NCBI GenBank assembly: GCA_032622095.1
Contig: CP136063.1
Coordinates: 115,152,723-115,216,722, forward strand
Direction: 5' to 3'
DNA length: 64,000 bases
DNA from: Siphonodentalium dalli
Taxonomy: Eukaryota > Mollusca > Scaphopoda > Gadilida > Siphonodentaliidae
Below are positions 24,956 to 37,212 of the stretch, piece by piece; within the stretch, counting starts at the first letter, position 1, and each line of letters starts with the position of its first letter. The notes beneath the pieces are model-generated. The model worked only from the letters and a program-made list of their open reading frames with translations. It was not told the DNA's origin and ran no database searches. Both the position numbers and the translations under genes were made by a program.

Positions 24956-25310
24956 AGCTCACCTGAGACGAAGTCTCTGGTGGAGCTATAGTCATCACCA
25001 TCCGTCTGTCCATTCATCCCAACAATTCTTTAAACATCTTCTTCTCCAGAACCATAAGACCAAATGGGTTCATATTTGGTGTGGATGTTCCCTTGGTGAC
25101 TCACATTCTGATTTGTTCAAATGAGGTCACCCGGTCAAATAGTTGTGAAGCCAAGACCATAAATCTTTCCCGCCATAGTCATTCTTAAAATGTCGTTTTC
25201 TCGAGAACCATAAGTCCAAATGGGTTCATATTTGATGTGGATGTTCCCTAGGTGACACACAAATTCAGATTTGTTCAAATGAGGTCACCGCTAAAAAAAC
25301 AAGTATTTTA
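24956..25310 (+). mobile_element. Family C element, truncated copy
   Basis: The head hairpin AGCTCACCTGAGACGAAGTC starts 5 bp after the tail of the previous C element. Two monomers follow and then the sequence loses similarity. No tail was found. Confidence 0.6.
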
Positions 25311-25399
25311 TTTTTATTTAAATTAATTTGATGTGACAAGTCTTCGGGGGACTGAGATACAGCTTTGATAAAAATGGTGATGACCTGCCAAAAAGGGAC

Positions 25400-25600
25400 T
25401 GAGTATGTCCGTCTGTCTGTCTAGCCATCTGTCTGTACATCTGTAGACACTTTACCCATAATGCAATAACTCAAACATTTTCTATCCGATCGGAACCCAA
25501 TTTTGTATATGAGTTTCTCAGCCCAAAATACAGATTGAGTTCGAATATGGGTTTGATCCAGGTTTTTTTTTTTACAGAGCTATGGTCCTTTTTCGAAAAA
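25400..25600 (+). repeat. Family A fragment lacking its head hairpin
   Basis: A degenerate GTCTGTCT run followed by one A monomer (CTATCCGATCGGAACCCAAT, then GAGTTCGAATATGGG). Neither terminus is present. Confidence 0.6.
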
Positions 25601-25606
25601 ATATTC

Positions 25607-25619
25607 ACTCTTAAAAAAA

Positions 25620-25671
<52 letters not shown>
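25607..25671. repeat. Poly-A plus (TA)n microsatellite
   Basis: An A run of over 20 bases is followed by about 17 TA dinucleotides. Confidence 0.95.
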
Positions 25672-25675
<4 letters not shown>

Positions 25676-25677
25676 AC

Positions 25678-25830
25678 ACCTACAGTTTTTGTTTGAATAC
25701 CGAAATATCTCATGAGTGTCTGGAAAGAAATATCAAATTTTCATAAGCGGGCAGCCACGAGTGAAAATTCAATATTTCTTTCCAGACACGAATGAGATGT
25801 TTCAGGTATTCAAACAAAAAAAAGTAGGTA
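25678..25830. repeat. Foldback element with about 65-bp arms
   Basis: The left arm contains GTTTGAATACCGAAATATCT and GTGTCTGGAAAGAAATAT; the right arm is its complement with a few changes. The centre AAGCGGGCAGCCACGAG is unpaired. No certain target duplication because the left flank is a microsatellite. Confidence 0.65.
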
Positions 25831-27171
25831 TATATGCACCTTATTAAGGCCAAAAAAAAAAGTTTTGATTCTCGGGCATAGCCGCATCTGGAAAAAAGGC
25901 CCGCGTTGAACCATTTTATTACGTAATTCAATTTGACCGATCCTGTCAAATGATAACACGAAAATAGGAAACTAGAAAACGGAAATTAGTTATGTTTCAA
26001 ACATCGAATATGATAGACATACAATGGTGTATGTGTTGGTATTCAAAAACAGACACTAGGCAATGATAACTACCAGGTACATGTATATTGTCACCACAAG
26101 CTGCCCAAACCCCAAGTTTATTAAGTCAAATGGTTGGTTGGTATAAATTGGACGTTGCTAAACGGTCACCTCTGCGTACGAAATTACGGACGCAAAACGC
26201 ACCGGAACTGCGGAATGTAATGTCCAAATATTTCGGCAAGGTAGATAACCCACTTTTCGTAAACAATTCCAGAGATTTCCAATTTCGGGAATGCAAACAG
26301 GAAAGTAATATGGTGCGTATTGGCGATGTGTATGCTGGTTTAATATAATAGTATTTGAAGTTTTTACGGCTAGCATGTATAGTTACTATAGTTTAGATGG
26401 ATAAATATTAAAGTATATAGATAGATATAAATAGATATATACTATAAAAAGGTACATACATATATCAAATATATCAACAACAGTAAATTGAAATATTCAT
26501 TGTACATACACACCTTCTCAAAATAAGTGTCCCTTTTAACGCGGTCATCAACGTGGTCGTAACATAAACGCAACGCGGTCGTTGCGTTGGTGATACGTTA
26601 CGACCGCATTGAAAATCTACTGACTCGTTGAAGTTCAACACAGACTGCGTTGAAGTTTAACGCAGACCGCGTTTACGTTAAACGCGTTGCGTTATAAGGA
26701 TAAACGCGTTGCGTTATAAGGATCAACGCACACACATTGAAGATTACAATCACCGCGCCGAAAAGTAAACAGACGATGAGTCACGTTATTTGGTTTTATA
26801 CTATTCAATTTTTATTTTATTTACGATCACGTATGACTAATTTAGTGTCATTTCACCGGCCACTCACCGAAAATCACATATCTACGCATTCGTTCCAAAT
26901 AAGGCAATTTATTTGCACCTTTTGACTCGTGTTAGACTTTTTTTGTGATAAATACAGGTACAATTTGCATGTATCAGTGTATCGCACGGAGCGGTCGTGT
27001 GGTTGTGTTTCCCAATGTATGGAGTAATAAAATACTACGCACGAATATATTGCCATAAATGTCCGCTACAGAACTGCTGGAGAGTGAATATATGTACATG
27101 TCGTTGCAAACGGAACGAAGAATATATCTAATATAGGCTTATTAGCAGTAAATAAACCACAACTATTTAAA

Positions 27172-27423
27172 CTAACATTCTGGTTTCGTAGTCGACGAAA
27201 CCAGAATCACTTCGTCAACTATAACAGATTTAAAATTCACAGTATTTGCATGATGTCTGTCGTTTCTCTGCAGCAATATGTCAGTCCGTTCAGGATGTGA
27301 ATCTGACCAATTAGAAGATATATTTTCAAATATGGGTGGAGTTACACAAAAATTATCTGGTGGTGGTGTGCGTGTTTTTTTTTTAGCGGGACATTGAATT
27401 ACCGTATATATTTTGTCCGGCAT
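27172..27423 (-). CDS. Unrecognised 83-aa ORF inside the large inverted-repeat element
   Basis: The reading starts MPDKIYTVIQCPAKKKTR and ends STTKPEC. It is hydrophilic with one Lys/Arg-rich patch and no signal peptide, membrane segment or motif that I know. It lies in the part of the element not derived from nested repeats, so it could be an exon of the element's own gene. It could also be a chance ORF. No function is proposed. Confidence 0.2.
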   Translation of the reverse strand: MPDKIYTVIQCPAKKKTRTPPPDNFCVTPPIFENISSNWSDSHPERTDILLQRNDRHHANTVNFKSVIVDEVILVSSTTKPEC

Positions 27424-27956
27424 CGGCGTTTGAAATCAAATGGGTAAGCCATTATGTGTTGAATTGTTGATATTTTACGATGTACAAGTTGTCAGCAGAA
27501 ATATTAACGAATTTCAGAGAATACTGTAAATAAATGTGCAAAAGATAAAATGCACAGGGGTCTGGGAACTTTTTATTTTATTATATTAGTTTTTAAATTA
27601 ATGTCATAAAATGATAAACAAAAATGTTCCCGGACCCCTGTTTGTAAAATATATCATTGCACGTTTATCTTGATGTGGTTATTGTGCACAATGTGTGCCG
27701 TTTATTTCCTACCGTAACTATCATACAATGAACTAAAGGTTTCTATAATTGACATATATGAGGTTTTGATGACCATATATCAGCTGTCAAGAGAATACAT
27801 TTAACTCATTTGTTGTCGGTATTGCAAAAATTCCAATTATCGCTTCTAATAAAGAGCGTCCATACTTCCACCGAAACGTGGTATGTAATAAAGAGCGTTT
27901 AATTTATGACAGCAGGTGTTCAATCGAGAATTATATTTCGATTTACCCCCCTATTG

Positions 27957-30756
27957 TTAGCTCAACTTTACTTTGCAAAGTTTGAGCTATTGCCATGGCT
28001 TGGTATCCGTCGTGCGTGTGTGTGTGCGTGCGTGATCGTCAACAATTTCCTTTAGCACGGGCTACAGTTCGTACCTTTGATCCGATTATTATGAAATTTG
28101 TCATGGATGTTGACATTGACATGTAGATGGGAACGAGTCATTTTGGGGTCATTCGTAAAAAAAAACATGGCGCCAGTGGCCATCATGGATTTCAAAATTC
28201 AATCCATTAGCACGGGCTACAGGCCGTACTGTTTGTCTTATTGTCATGAAATTTGTCATGGATGTTAATATTGACATGTAGATGAGAACGAGTAATTTTG
28301 GGGTCATTCGGCCAAAAAACATGGCCACCGGCAGCCATCTTAGATTTTACTCTTTGCATGACTAAATCCTTTGACACAGGCTACAGGTTGTACATTTGGT
28401 CTGATCATCATGAAATTTGTCATCGCTGTTGAAATTGGAATGTAGATGGGAACGAGTCATTTTGGGGTCATACGGACAAAAAACATGGCCGTCAGTGACC
28501 ATCTTTGATTTCAAAATTTAATCCATTAGCACGGGCCACAGGTCGTACTGTTTGTCTGATCATCATGAAATTTGTCATGGATGTTATCATTGACATGTAG
28601 ATGGGAACGAGTAATTTTGGGGTCATTCGGCCAAAAAACATGGCCGCCAGCAGCCATCATGGATTTTACTCTTTGTATGACTAAATTCTTTAGCACGGGC
28701 TACAGGTCGTACCTTTAGTTTGATCATCATAAAATTTGTCATGGATGTTAATATTGACATGTAGATGGGAACGAGTAATTTTGGTGTCATTCGGCCCAAA
28801 AACATGGCCGCCAGCAGCCATCTTGGATTTTACTCTTTGTATGACTAAATTCTTTAGCACGGGCTACAGGTCCTACTTTTAGTCTGATCATCATAAAATT
28901 TGTCAAGAATGTTAATAATGACATGTAGATGGGAACGAGTCATTTTGGGGTCATTCGGCCAAAAAACATGGCCGCCAGCAGCCATCTTGGATTTTACTCT
29001 TTGTATGACTAAATCCTTTAGCACGGGCTACAGGTCGTACCTTTAGTCTGATCATCATAAAATTTGTCATGGCTGTTGAAATTGGAATGTAGATGGAAAC
29101 GAGTCATTTTGGGGTCATTCGGACAAAAAACATGGCCGCCAGTGGCCATTTTGGATTTCAAAATTTAATCCATTAGCACGGGCCACATGTCGTACTGTTC
29201 GTCTGATCATCATGAAATTTGTCATGGATGATAATATTGACATGTAGATGGGAACGAGTAATTTTGGGGTCAATCGGCCAAAAAACATGGCCGCCAGCAG
29301 CCATCTTGGATTTTACTCTTTGTACGACTAAATTCTTTAGCACGGGCTGCAGGTCGTACCTTTAGTCTGATCATCATAAAATTTGTCATGGATGTTAACA
29401 ATGACATGTAGATGGGAACGAGTAATTTTGGGGTCATTCGGCCAAAAAACATGGTCGCCAGCAGCCATCTTGGATTTTACTCTTTGTATGACTAAATCCT
29501 TTAGCACGGGCTACAGGTCCTACTTTTAGTCTGATCATCATAAAATTTGTCATGGCTGTTGAAATTGGAATTGGAATGTAGATGGGAACGAGTCATTTTG
29601 GGGTCATTCGGACAAAAAACATGGCCGCCAGCAGCCATCATGGATTTTACTCTTTGTATGACTAAATTCTTTAGCACGGGCTACAGGTCGTACCTTTAGT
29701 TTGATCATCATAAAATTTGTCATGGATGTTAATATTGACATGTAGATGGGAACGAGTAATTTTGGGGTCATTCGGCCCAAAAACATGGCCGCCAGCAGCC
29801 ATCTTGGATTTTACTCTTTGTATGACTAAATTCTTTAGCACGGGCTACAGGTCCTACCTTTAGTCTGATCATCATACAATTTGTCATGGATGTTAACATT
29901 GACATGTAGATGGGAACGAGTAATTTTGGGGTCATTCGGCCAAAAAACATGGTCGCCAGCAGCCATCTTGGATTTTACTCTTTGTATGACTAAATCCTTT
30001 AGCACGGGCTACAGGTCCTACTTTTAGTCTGATCATCATAAAATTTGTCATGGCTGTTGAAATTGGAATTGGAATGTAGATGGGAACGAGTCATTTTGGG
30101 GTCATTCGGACAAAAAACATGGCAGCCAGTGGCCATTTTGGATTTCAAAATTTAATCCATTAGTACGGGCCACAGGTCGTACTGTTCGTCTGATCATCAT
30201 GAAATTTGTCATGGATGATAATATTGACATGTAGATGGGAACGAGTAATTTTGGGGTCATTCGGCCAAAAAACATGGTCGCCAGCAGCCATCTTGGATTT
30301 TACTCTTTGTATGACTAAATTCTTTAGCACGGGCTACATGTCATACCTTTAGTCTGATCATCATAAAATTTGTCTTGAATGTTATTAATGACATTTAGAT
30401 GGGAACGAGTCATTTTGGGCCCAGGGGTCATTCGGCCAAAAAACATGGCCGCCAGCAGCCATCTTGGATTTTACTCTTTGTATGACTAAATTCTTTAGCA
30501 TGGGCTACAGGTCGTACCTTTAGTCTGATCGTCATGGATGTTAACAATGACATGTAGATGGAAACGACTCATTTTGGGGTCATTCGGCCGAAAACATGGC
30601 CGGCCGCCAACAGCCATCTTGGATTTTACTTTTCTCTTCATGTCTATAAACTAGTATTAGACATTCAACTTTCCACATTCCTAATTGCTCCATTGACTGT
30701 AATACATTAAATTATTCCCTTTCCAAGTTGAGCTACAGTGTCATTGACACTTTCAT
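27957..30756 (+). mobile_element. Family B element with long tandem array
   Basis: The left end TTAGCTCAACTTTACTTTGC folds on GCAAAGTTTGAGCT, followed by GCCATGG and a GTGCGTGT run. About 16 monomers of roughly 165 bp follow, each with AGCCATCTTGGATTT, GCACGGGCTACAGG and GTAGATGGGAACGAG. The right end CAAGTTGAGCTACAGTGTCA finishes in the AGTGTCA-T-TGACACT palindrome and TTCAT at 30756. AGCTCAACTT at the left and AAGTTGAGCT at the right are exact inverted copies. The repeated 60-aa ORFs on the minus strand merely follow the monomer and are not genes. Confidence 0.8.
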
Positions 30757-30957
30757 ATTTGAGTTCATTGACACCGCTGTCAATCATTCGCGGCAGGCTT
30801 TTGATCCGCGGTGTGCATGTATCGATTACCAACGTGCGTGTACATGTACATGTTTGTTTTAGCGTACCCTCACTAAGATTTCAAATGACATCGGACCCTT
30901 GGCGTACAGGTTATCGACCTCTATTACTAGTAGGAGGTGACGCTGAATATTAAATTT

Positions 30958-31400
30958 GTGGAGCTCCGTGGTCCAGTGGTTAGCGCGTTGGACTTGTCTT
31001 CGCTGTCAACACAGCGAGGCGAGTTCGCGGCTGGCTGGTGGTCTGTTATGAGTTTCCACACAGCAGTGGCTTGGCCGACTTGAGCGATGTGCAATTGTTG
31101 GATTGTACACTGTTTGAATCTCGCGCCAAGTTGTGACCCTTGAGCAAGGTCGCTCGTACTGTGTCTGCTTTGCACCACCCATGCATTACAAGGGTACCTG
31201 ATAATGAGCAGTGAAAGATCTTGTCAGTATGCTAGCCATATGGTATCCTCGCATACTCCCGGCTGTACCTCCCCCAGTCCCCGGGGAGCAGTAGATGGTT
31301 ACTGAATGTTCAGGCTCATCAGGGTAATAATTGTAAAAACTTTGAGCGCTTTGGGCCTCATGGGAAAGGCGCTTTACAAATGCTATACATTTATTAAATA
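30958..31400 (+). mobile_element. tRNA-derived SINE
   Basis: The head GTGGTCCAGTGGTTAGCGCG looks like a tRNA A-box region, with GAGTTCGCGGCTGG in the B-box position. A central part contains TCCCCGGGGAGC. The 3' part has GCGCTTTGGGCCTCATGGG and AAAGGCGCTTTACAAATG, a tail type common in metazoan SINEs. A second copy starts at 63817. Confidence 0.7.
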
Positions 31401-32062
31401 TTCAAAGAATAGACGTACATGTACATTGCGACGTGAACTCAAAGTTTTTTGTTTGTTAGAAATGTCAATTGCATCTCTATTAATTCGTGCAGCGCGATCA
31501 ATGTGATCTGCATTTATTTATTAGGGTTTTTTTCCCGGAAAAATTCTAAATGTAAATCTAAAACATTATCACCAATAAATCATGCATTACCCAAGCCAAA
31601 AACATTGTATTATATTGCCAACGTCCCATTGTGAACCAAATGTCACCGTCTCGATTGATTACAACCTTTCGTTCCGTGTCCTATCAGAAAATTGTATAAA
31701 ACTAAAATTGGTGGCTGTCGTTCATTTTCTCTCTTCAATTGAAAATCTTTTAATAAAATGAGCTATTAATGTCTCAAAGTTAGAATTCACTGTGGTGAAT
31801 ATTCTTGTTTACAATGTTATTCAATAATTATTATTACAGTTGATAAGCTATTCTCTCGAGCTCGTTTGTTGCGTTGACGGTTATCTCGACCGCGTTTGTT
31901 GCATTGACGGTCATGCCGACCGCGTTATTTTGCTTAAAAAATCACGACCGCATTGGAGTAACGTTACGACCGCGTTAGAGTTTTTACAATCAACGCGGTC
32001 GTAACGTTACTCCAACGCGGTCGTAACGCGGTCGGGAGGGACACTTCTTTTGAGAAGGTGTG

Positions 32063-32959
32063 ATATCATTCTGGTAAATCTCTATATGATGTACGGAGAG
32101 TACAATGTCATATATTTATGTAATTCTTTATTCCAGATTTGATGTACGGGTAGTACAATGTGATAATTGGCGAATTTTTATAGTGGAATACATTAGTTTA
32201 TATCAAAACAATGTTCTCCTTACATTTTCTTAACCTGGGAGGCTTGGAAGGCATAATAACCCATGCTAACTATGGGAATTATCCCCATAACAAAAATAAA
32301 AAATAAAAATAAAACCCTCGTTCACTCATCGATTCTCAAAAAAAATTGCCTGAGAATCAAAACACTTTTTATTTTTGGCCTAAAGCTTGAAGTTGCTAAG
32401 CTATGCAGCATTTTTACTTTTAATAGTACCGAAATTTGAAGAATACTTCCTACTAATCATAAGTGCACTATTACCTAGATAAAGCAACAAGACTCATGCA
32501 CAGAAATGAAACATTGAATCGAAAATAACAAGTCTCCGTGTCACCACAGTGGTGCGTGATAAGTACCAGCTAGCCAATAAAAAATCGGCGAATATCTGAT
32601 GACACTTGAGTGTCAAGAGTGTCTGTTTCAACTTTACGCGCGTGTGGTTTTCTTTGGAAAGTTTATCGATTGTTTTACTTTTGCCTTCTACTTATGGTGA
32701 TTCCCCTGTGAAATTACAGATAACTCTTGTTTCGAATAAGGTTATGGGTTATAACCGATAAGTTTGCAGAAATTTTACTATAACGTGCGGTTATAGAATT
32801 TGTCTTCAAATGTTTCGCTCGTGTAAACCACCGGCAGGCTACAGTGAAATATAACGAAACCTACAGTGAAATAACAAAATTGTATTTCAAAGTGGCTTCT
32901 AAGAGATCCATACAAAGATCTACGTTTCGGTAATTTCACGCTATTATATTATTAAAGGC
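32063..32959. other. Basigin intron segment
   Basis: Holds one copy of repeat E (about 32290-32395, with TTGCCTGAGAATCAAAAC and TTTGGCCTAAA). Otherwise nothing recognised. Confidence 0.4.
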
Positions 32960-35780
32960 AAGCATATAATAAAATACTTTTTTTGTTAATAATTAAAAAA
33001 CATTTTTTTAAATTTTATTTAGATTGAACTCCTTGCTTATTTAAATTTTTTTTTTAAGTTTTAAAGTTAACAAAATTTGAAAAACTAACACCATTTATAG
33101 CTCCATCGGGGTACCCCGAGTCACAACACCAAATTTGGTTTAAATCGGTTCAAATTCTTGTGTTATGTACTGGTAAATTTGTTTGGAGTGATATTAAACC
33201 CAATTCATCAATTTCATCTCATGCCTTTGGACTACTTAGCTATTAATATGGCTATATCATTTTCTAATGTCTCTTATGCCAATTTGTAGATAAAGAAAGC
33301 TACGGTATCTAAATTTAAAAAAATGTTTTAACAGTACACATGAGAGACATGCTATTAACAGTAGACTACAAAATCGGAGTATATCACTCTACAGATGGTA
33401 TGAGGTCATTATAAATTTGATAGGTTTAATACAGATGCCAAGATTCAGCATAAACAAAACCAACTGATTGGTTGACAGCTCTGCTATATAATTGATATTA
33501 ATGGTCAGCAGTGATGTGGCTTATCTTGATAGCTGTGTTGGTAGAATTTTATACATTATCATTGTAAACTTAACTTGGACTATATTAACCCAATTATTCC
33601 AGGACTATATTAACCCAATTATTCCATGTCTGGGTCACCTTTTCACATATAATCCAAGGCTGCACGTCTCCCTCTTTGACCCATAAATTCCAATAATTTG
33701 TGTTATTATGTTCATTTTTATGTTTACCCATACCATAGTATGGTAAACATAGTGTCAACGTCCGGATTGACCACTCGTCGTTAGTCTGTCTGTCTGTCTG
33801 TCTGTCTGTCTGTAGACACTTTACGCATGGTGCGATAACTCGAACATTTTCTATCTGATCGGAACCAAATTTTGTATATGAATTTGTCAGCACCAAATAC
33901 AGATCGAGTTCGAATATGGGTTCGATCCGAGTTTTTTTCACGGAGTTATGGCCCTTTTTCGACTTAGAATTCATGCATGCTACCATAACTCAAAATTTTT
34001 TTATCTGATCAGAATCAAATTTGGTATCCAAGTTTCTCGGACCAAAATACAGATCGAGTTCGAATATGGGTTTGATCCGATATTTTTTAATGGAGTTATG
34101 GCCCTTTGACATAGAATTTCTGCATATTTTGATAAATCAACCATTTTTCAACTGATAAGAACCAAATTTGGTATGCGAGTTTATCAACTCAAAATACAGA
34201 TCAAGTTTGAATATGGGTCAGATCCTGTTTTTTATACCAGAATTATGGCCCCTTTTAACTAAGAATTGAACAGATTTGAGATTTGCTTACAATATATAAC
34301 TGCAGCAGCTTACAACTCTGGTATCAGTAAGAGAGACTAGAGATAATCTCTATTATTGATACCCGGTAATGAAATCTGATATTCACTGCTGCACTATAAT
34401 AGCTATCTGTTGTTTGTTGCATTTCCATAGTGTGTGGACAGTGACTTCTCAGGATTTATCAACTCCAACATAGCTCTCTGGTCTTGCATGGATTTTGGGA
34501 TTAAAATTAACCCATTCCATAGACACATGATATCTGATAGGCAGATATTAAATTATATCTTTCACTTTGAGCCAGGTTCAGTAAGGATTTCTAAAAACAT
34601 TAGAGGAAATGTCTTATTGTGAAATTCCCTCTATTGCATTTGGGGTGCAGGATAATAATAATGTTGCTTGTATTCTTGAGACTGACTTATTGTGTGGGCT
34701 TCTAAATCCATATACATGCATTTATAGACTATTTTGATCAGTTCATTAGTGTGATTAAGATCAACCCCTTGCTATCTCATTTAATAACTCAAATATTTGT
34801 CATTGATTATATTATATTTCAAGTCATAATTTATGATAACACACCCCTAACCTGTATAGATTAATATTTTTAAAATTTTTAAAATTTCTAAAATCTATAT
34901 CTAAAAAATCTGAGCTTTGTTGGGTGGCTTCCTCGACTCGAATCAAATATTTTTGACCCCCCAAAGTCATTGAAATAGTAATTGAGAGGAGTTTTATCGG
35001 ATTGAGTACCTTTAAAGTATGTTATATCCAATCATTATCAATCATATTTTACTAAATTTCAACTGTTATGTATGGTTCTTCTGCCTGACTATGGACTGAG
35101 CTCTATAAGACTATATATCTATTTTCAACTGACTTAATAGGTTGGAATCAAATGCCATATCCATGTTCATATGGAATGTGCCCAATAAGTCTTATGCCAC
35201 TTCCGCTTCTGTTATCAGAATCGATTAATTGCCCAAAAATAATGCTAACCACAGTCCACTATAGTATAAAATTGCCCAAAATCTGTTATTTATCAACATT
35301 TTGTACAATGAAATTTTGTCATATATCTGACACAAAAAAAGCCACTTGATTTTAGAGTTATCCATCTTCATCGACTTTCATATGGCCACTAAATATTCCA
35401 GGTGGTTAAAGATAATAGATTTAAAAATTGATATCTGCTTACTCTGAGCTTTGAGGAATGGGTTCCTCGATTTGAATAAAATATTTTTTACCCCCGAAGC
35501 CAAATAAATAGTAACTGAGGGGTGCTTAATCAGATTGAGTAGCTTTAATAGTAAGGTGTGAATTGTTGAAAAGGTTGGTGTAAGGATTATATGAAAATAG
35601 CTAATCGTTATCGCCAAGGTATGGGTTAAACATCTGCCGATCGTGATCGGCCTCTCGTTATATAATACTAATAGTACATAACAGTATACTCTATAATTCA
35701 ACATCAAAATTCCGATCATAGTAATTTACTATCGCCAAGGGATGGGTTAAACATCTGCCGATTGTGATCGGCCTCTCATT
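32960..35780 (+). mobile_element. Family A element A6, head-truncated, split by A7
   Basis: Segment 33070-33715 matches 21590-22090 of A4 (GGTACCCCGAGTCAC, TTGTGTTATGTACTGGTAAA). Segment 35660-35780 continues with AGTACATAACAGTATACTCT and the right-end palindrome. The A7 element sits exactly between them. The left hairpin of A6 was not found. Confidence 0.65.
33720..35659 (+). mobile_element. Family A element, copy A7, nested in A6
   Basis: Full copy with left hairpin, a short GTCT run, three monomers to about 34260, and the unique middle shared with A3 and A5. The right end GCCGATC-GT-GATCGGC closes with CTCTCGTT at 35659. Confidence 0.75.
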
Positions 35781-36161
35781 GGAATTCAGTGCCCACTAAA
35801 AGTTGTCTGGGGTTTATTTTGAACAATAAGGAGAATGTACTGGCTTACAAGGTCAATTCTCAAGGACTATGGAATCCCAAATTTTGAAAATTTCTTTTAA
35901 AAAATATATAAATAATAAACAACTTTTAGCTGTATCAAAGTGTGCCTACCTGCTAAACAAGCTAGATAAAACATCATAATTGATCATTTTGACACCCGAA
36001 ACTACCAATGTATCCCAATTTTAAGACTTTGAAATTTCATGTTTCCTCAGATTCAATTTAAACATGTGTCACAAATTGGCCCAATAAATCATATCATGGA
36101 TATCTTACAACCAGATCAGATGGCAGATCACAACACATGGATTATCTTTATTAGATTAGTC
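35781..36161. other. Basigin intron, nothing recognised
   Basis: Gene-free sequence between A6 and a small hAT-like element. No motif or repeat noted. Confidence 0.4.
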
Positions 36162-36558
36162 TGTCTGACCAGGCTTCTCAACAATACCATTACCTGTACC
36201 GGAACCATCGGTACTTGGACAATTTTCACGGTACCAGTACTGAGTGTTGAATACTGCGGTACATGGTACTAGGCGGTACAATTAGCGTGGTGCTTGAAAT
36301 GCTTGTTTTGAAGTGTTTTTGTTAATATTGAAAATACATGATTTGTCAATCGATTATATAAATTCTTCTAAATCCACATTGTTATCTACTTCCAGCCGTA
36401 AGATCAATCTGTATTTCTTACCTTTTCACACAGCAGCCACATAAATATTATCAATTGAGACTTTCAGTAAAGGAACCGGTACCGCGGTACCACACGCGGA
36501 ACCGTCCCGGTACTGATAGGTCTGGAACCGTCGGTACTTTGAGAAGCCTGTGTCTGAC
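36162..36558. mobile_element. hAT-like MITE in basigin intron
   Basis: The element spans 36170-36550 between perfect 8-bp duplications TGTCTGAC (36162-36169 and 36551-36558). The ends CAGGCTTCTCAA and TTGAGAAGCCTG are inverted. Subterminal CGGTAC / GTACCG motifs recur. No coding capacity. Confidence 0.85.
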
Positions 36559-37212
36559 ACAGGCAACCGACCACCACTCTGATTGGATCAGGTGACTAGG
36601 AAAGCATGCAGTTCCACTTTAAGTGATCTCTTTAAAACAATATGATACACATTTGCGACCATGGCCCTATGACTGGGCTGACTCTTTTCAATCACTATTG
36701 ACACATTTGAGATTCCATTTTCCTTAATTTACATGTATGTAACCAGTAATTTCGTTTTTATATTTTCAAACCTACGGCCCACCTAAATCATCACTGGCAA
36801 TTTAGTTCCCTAATGACTGATTATCGACACACAATTTTCTCATTTGTAGGTTTGTTCAAGGGCTCAAAGTTGCTTTAATCAAATGCGAAGACCACAAAAC
36901 ATGTTCACCGCATCAGGGACCAGCCAAGTAACAATTGGCATCTGTAATTTCGGTCAATTATGTGTTAGTGTTACTTGATTGGGTGATTGTTCACAAAAAT
37001 AATCACACAGAATCTATAAACAAACTTTTTACAAACATGTGTTCAGGAAATATTGGCCACTCACTGGCAACTGAACATAAATACAGAGCTAGCCAAAGCA
37101 GAGATGGAATGCTACATTGACATGTGTCCCAATAAAAAGTAAAACTAAATCGCATGTTTTGGCCTCGGAAACCGGAAATTGATATTAATTATCTCTTCTT
37201 TTTTTCTTTCAG

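Larger units (their letters stand above)
26509..32062. mobile_element. Large element with terminal inverted repeats
   Basis: The ends are CACACCTTCTCAAAATAAGT at left and, read inward from the right, CACACCTTCTCAAAAGAAGT. Both are followed by GTCCC and by many copies of AACGCGGTCGTAACG-like subterminal motifs (26537-26720 and 31860-32035). The 3-bp flank ATA may be a target duplication. Nested inside are a B element (27957-30756) and a SINE (30958-31400). No transposase was recognised. The superfamily is undecided. Confidence 0.65.

Noticed and set aside
28623-29950. Four near-identical 60-aa ORFs on the minus strand, and similar ones at 61451-61715
   Set aside because: They follow the family B monomer period exactly and are bounded by monomer sequence, so they reflect the repeat and not a gene family.
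27957-30756. Possible CRISPR-like array because of regular spacing
   Set aside because: Whole units of about 165 bp repeat without unique spacers, and the DNA is eukaryotic. It is a tandem array inside a transposable element.
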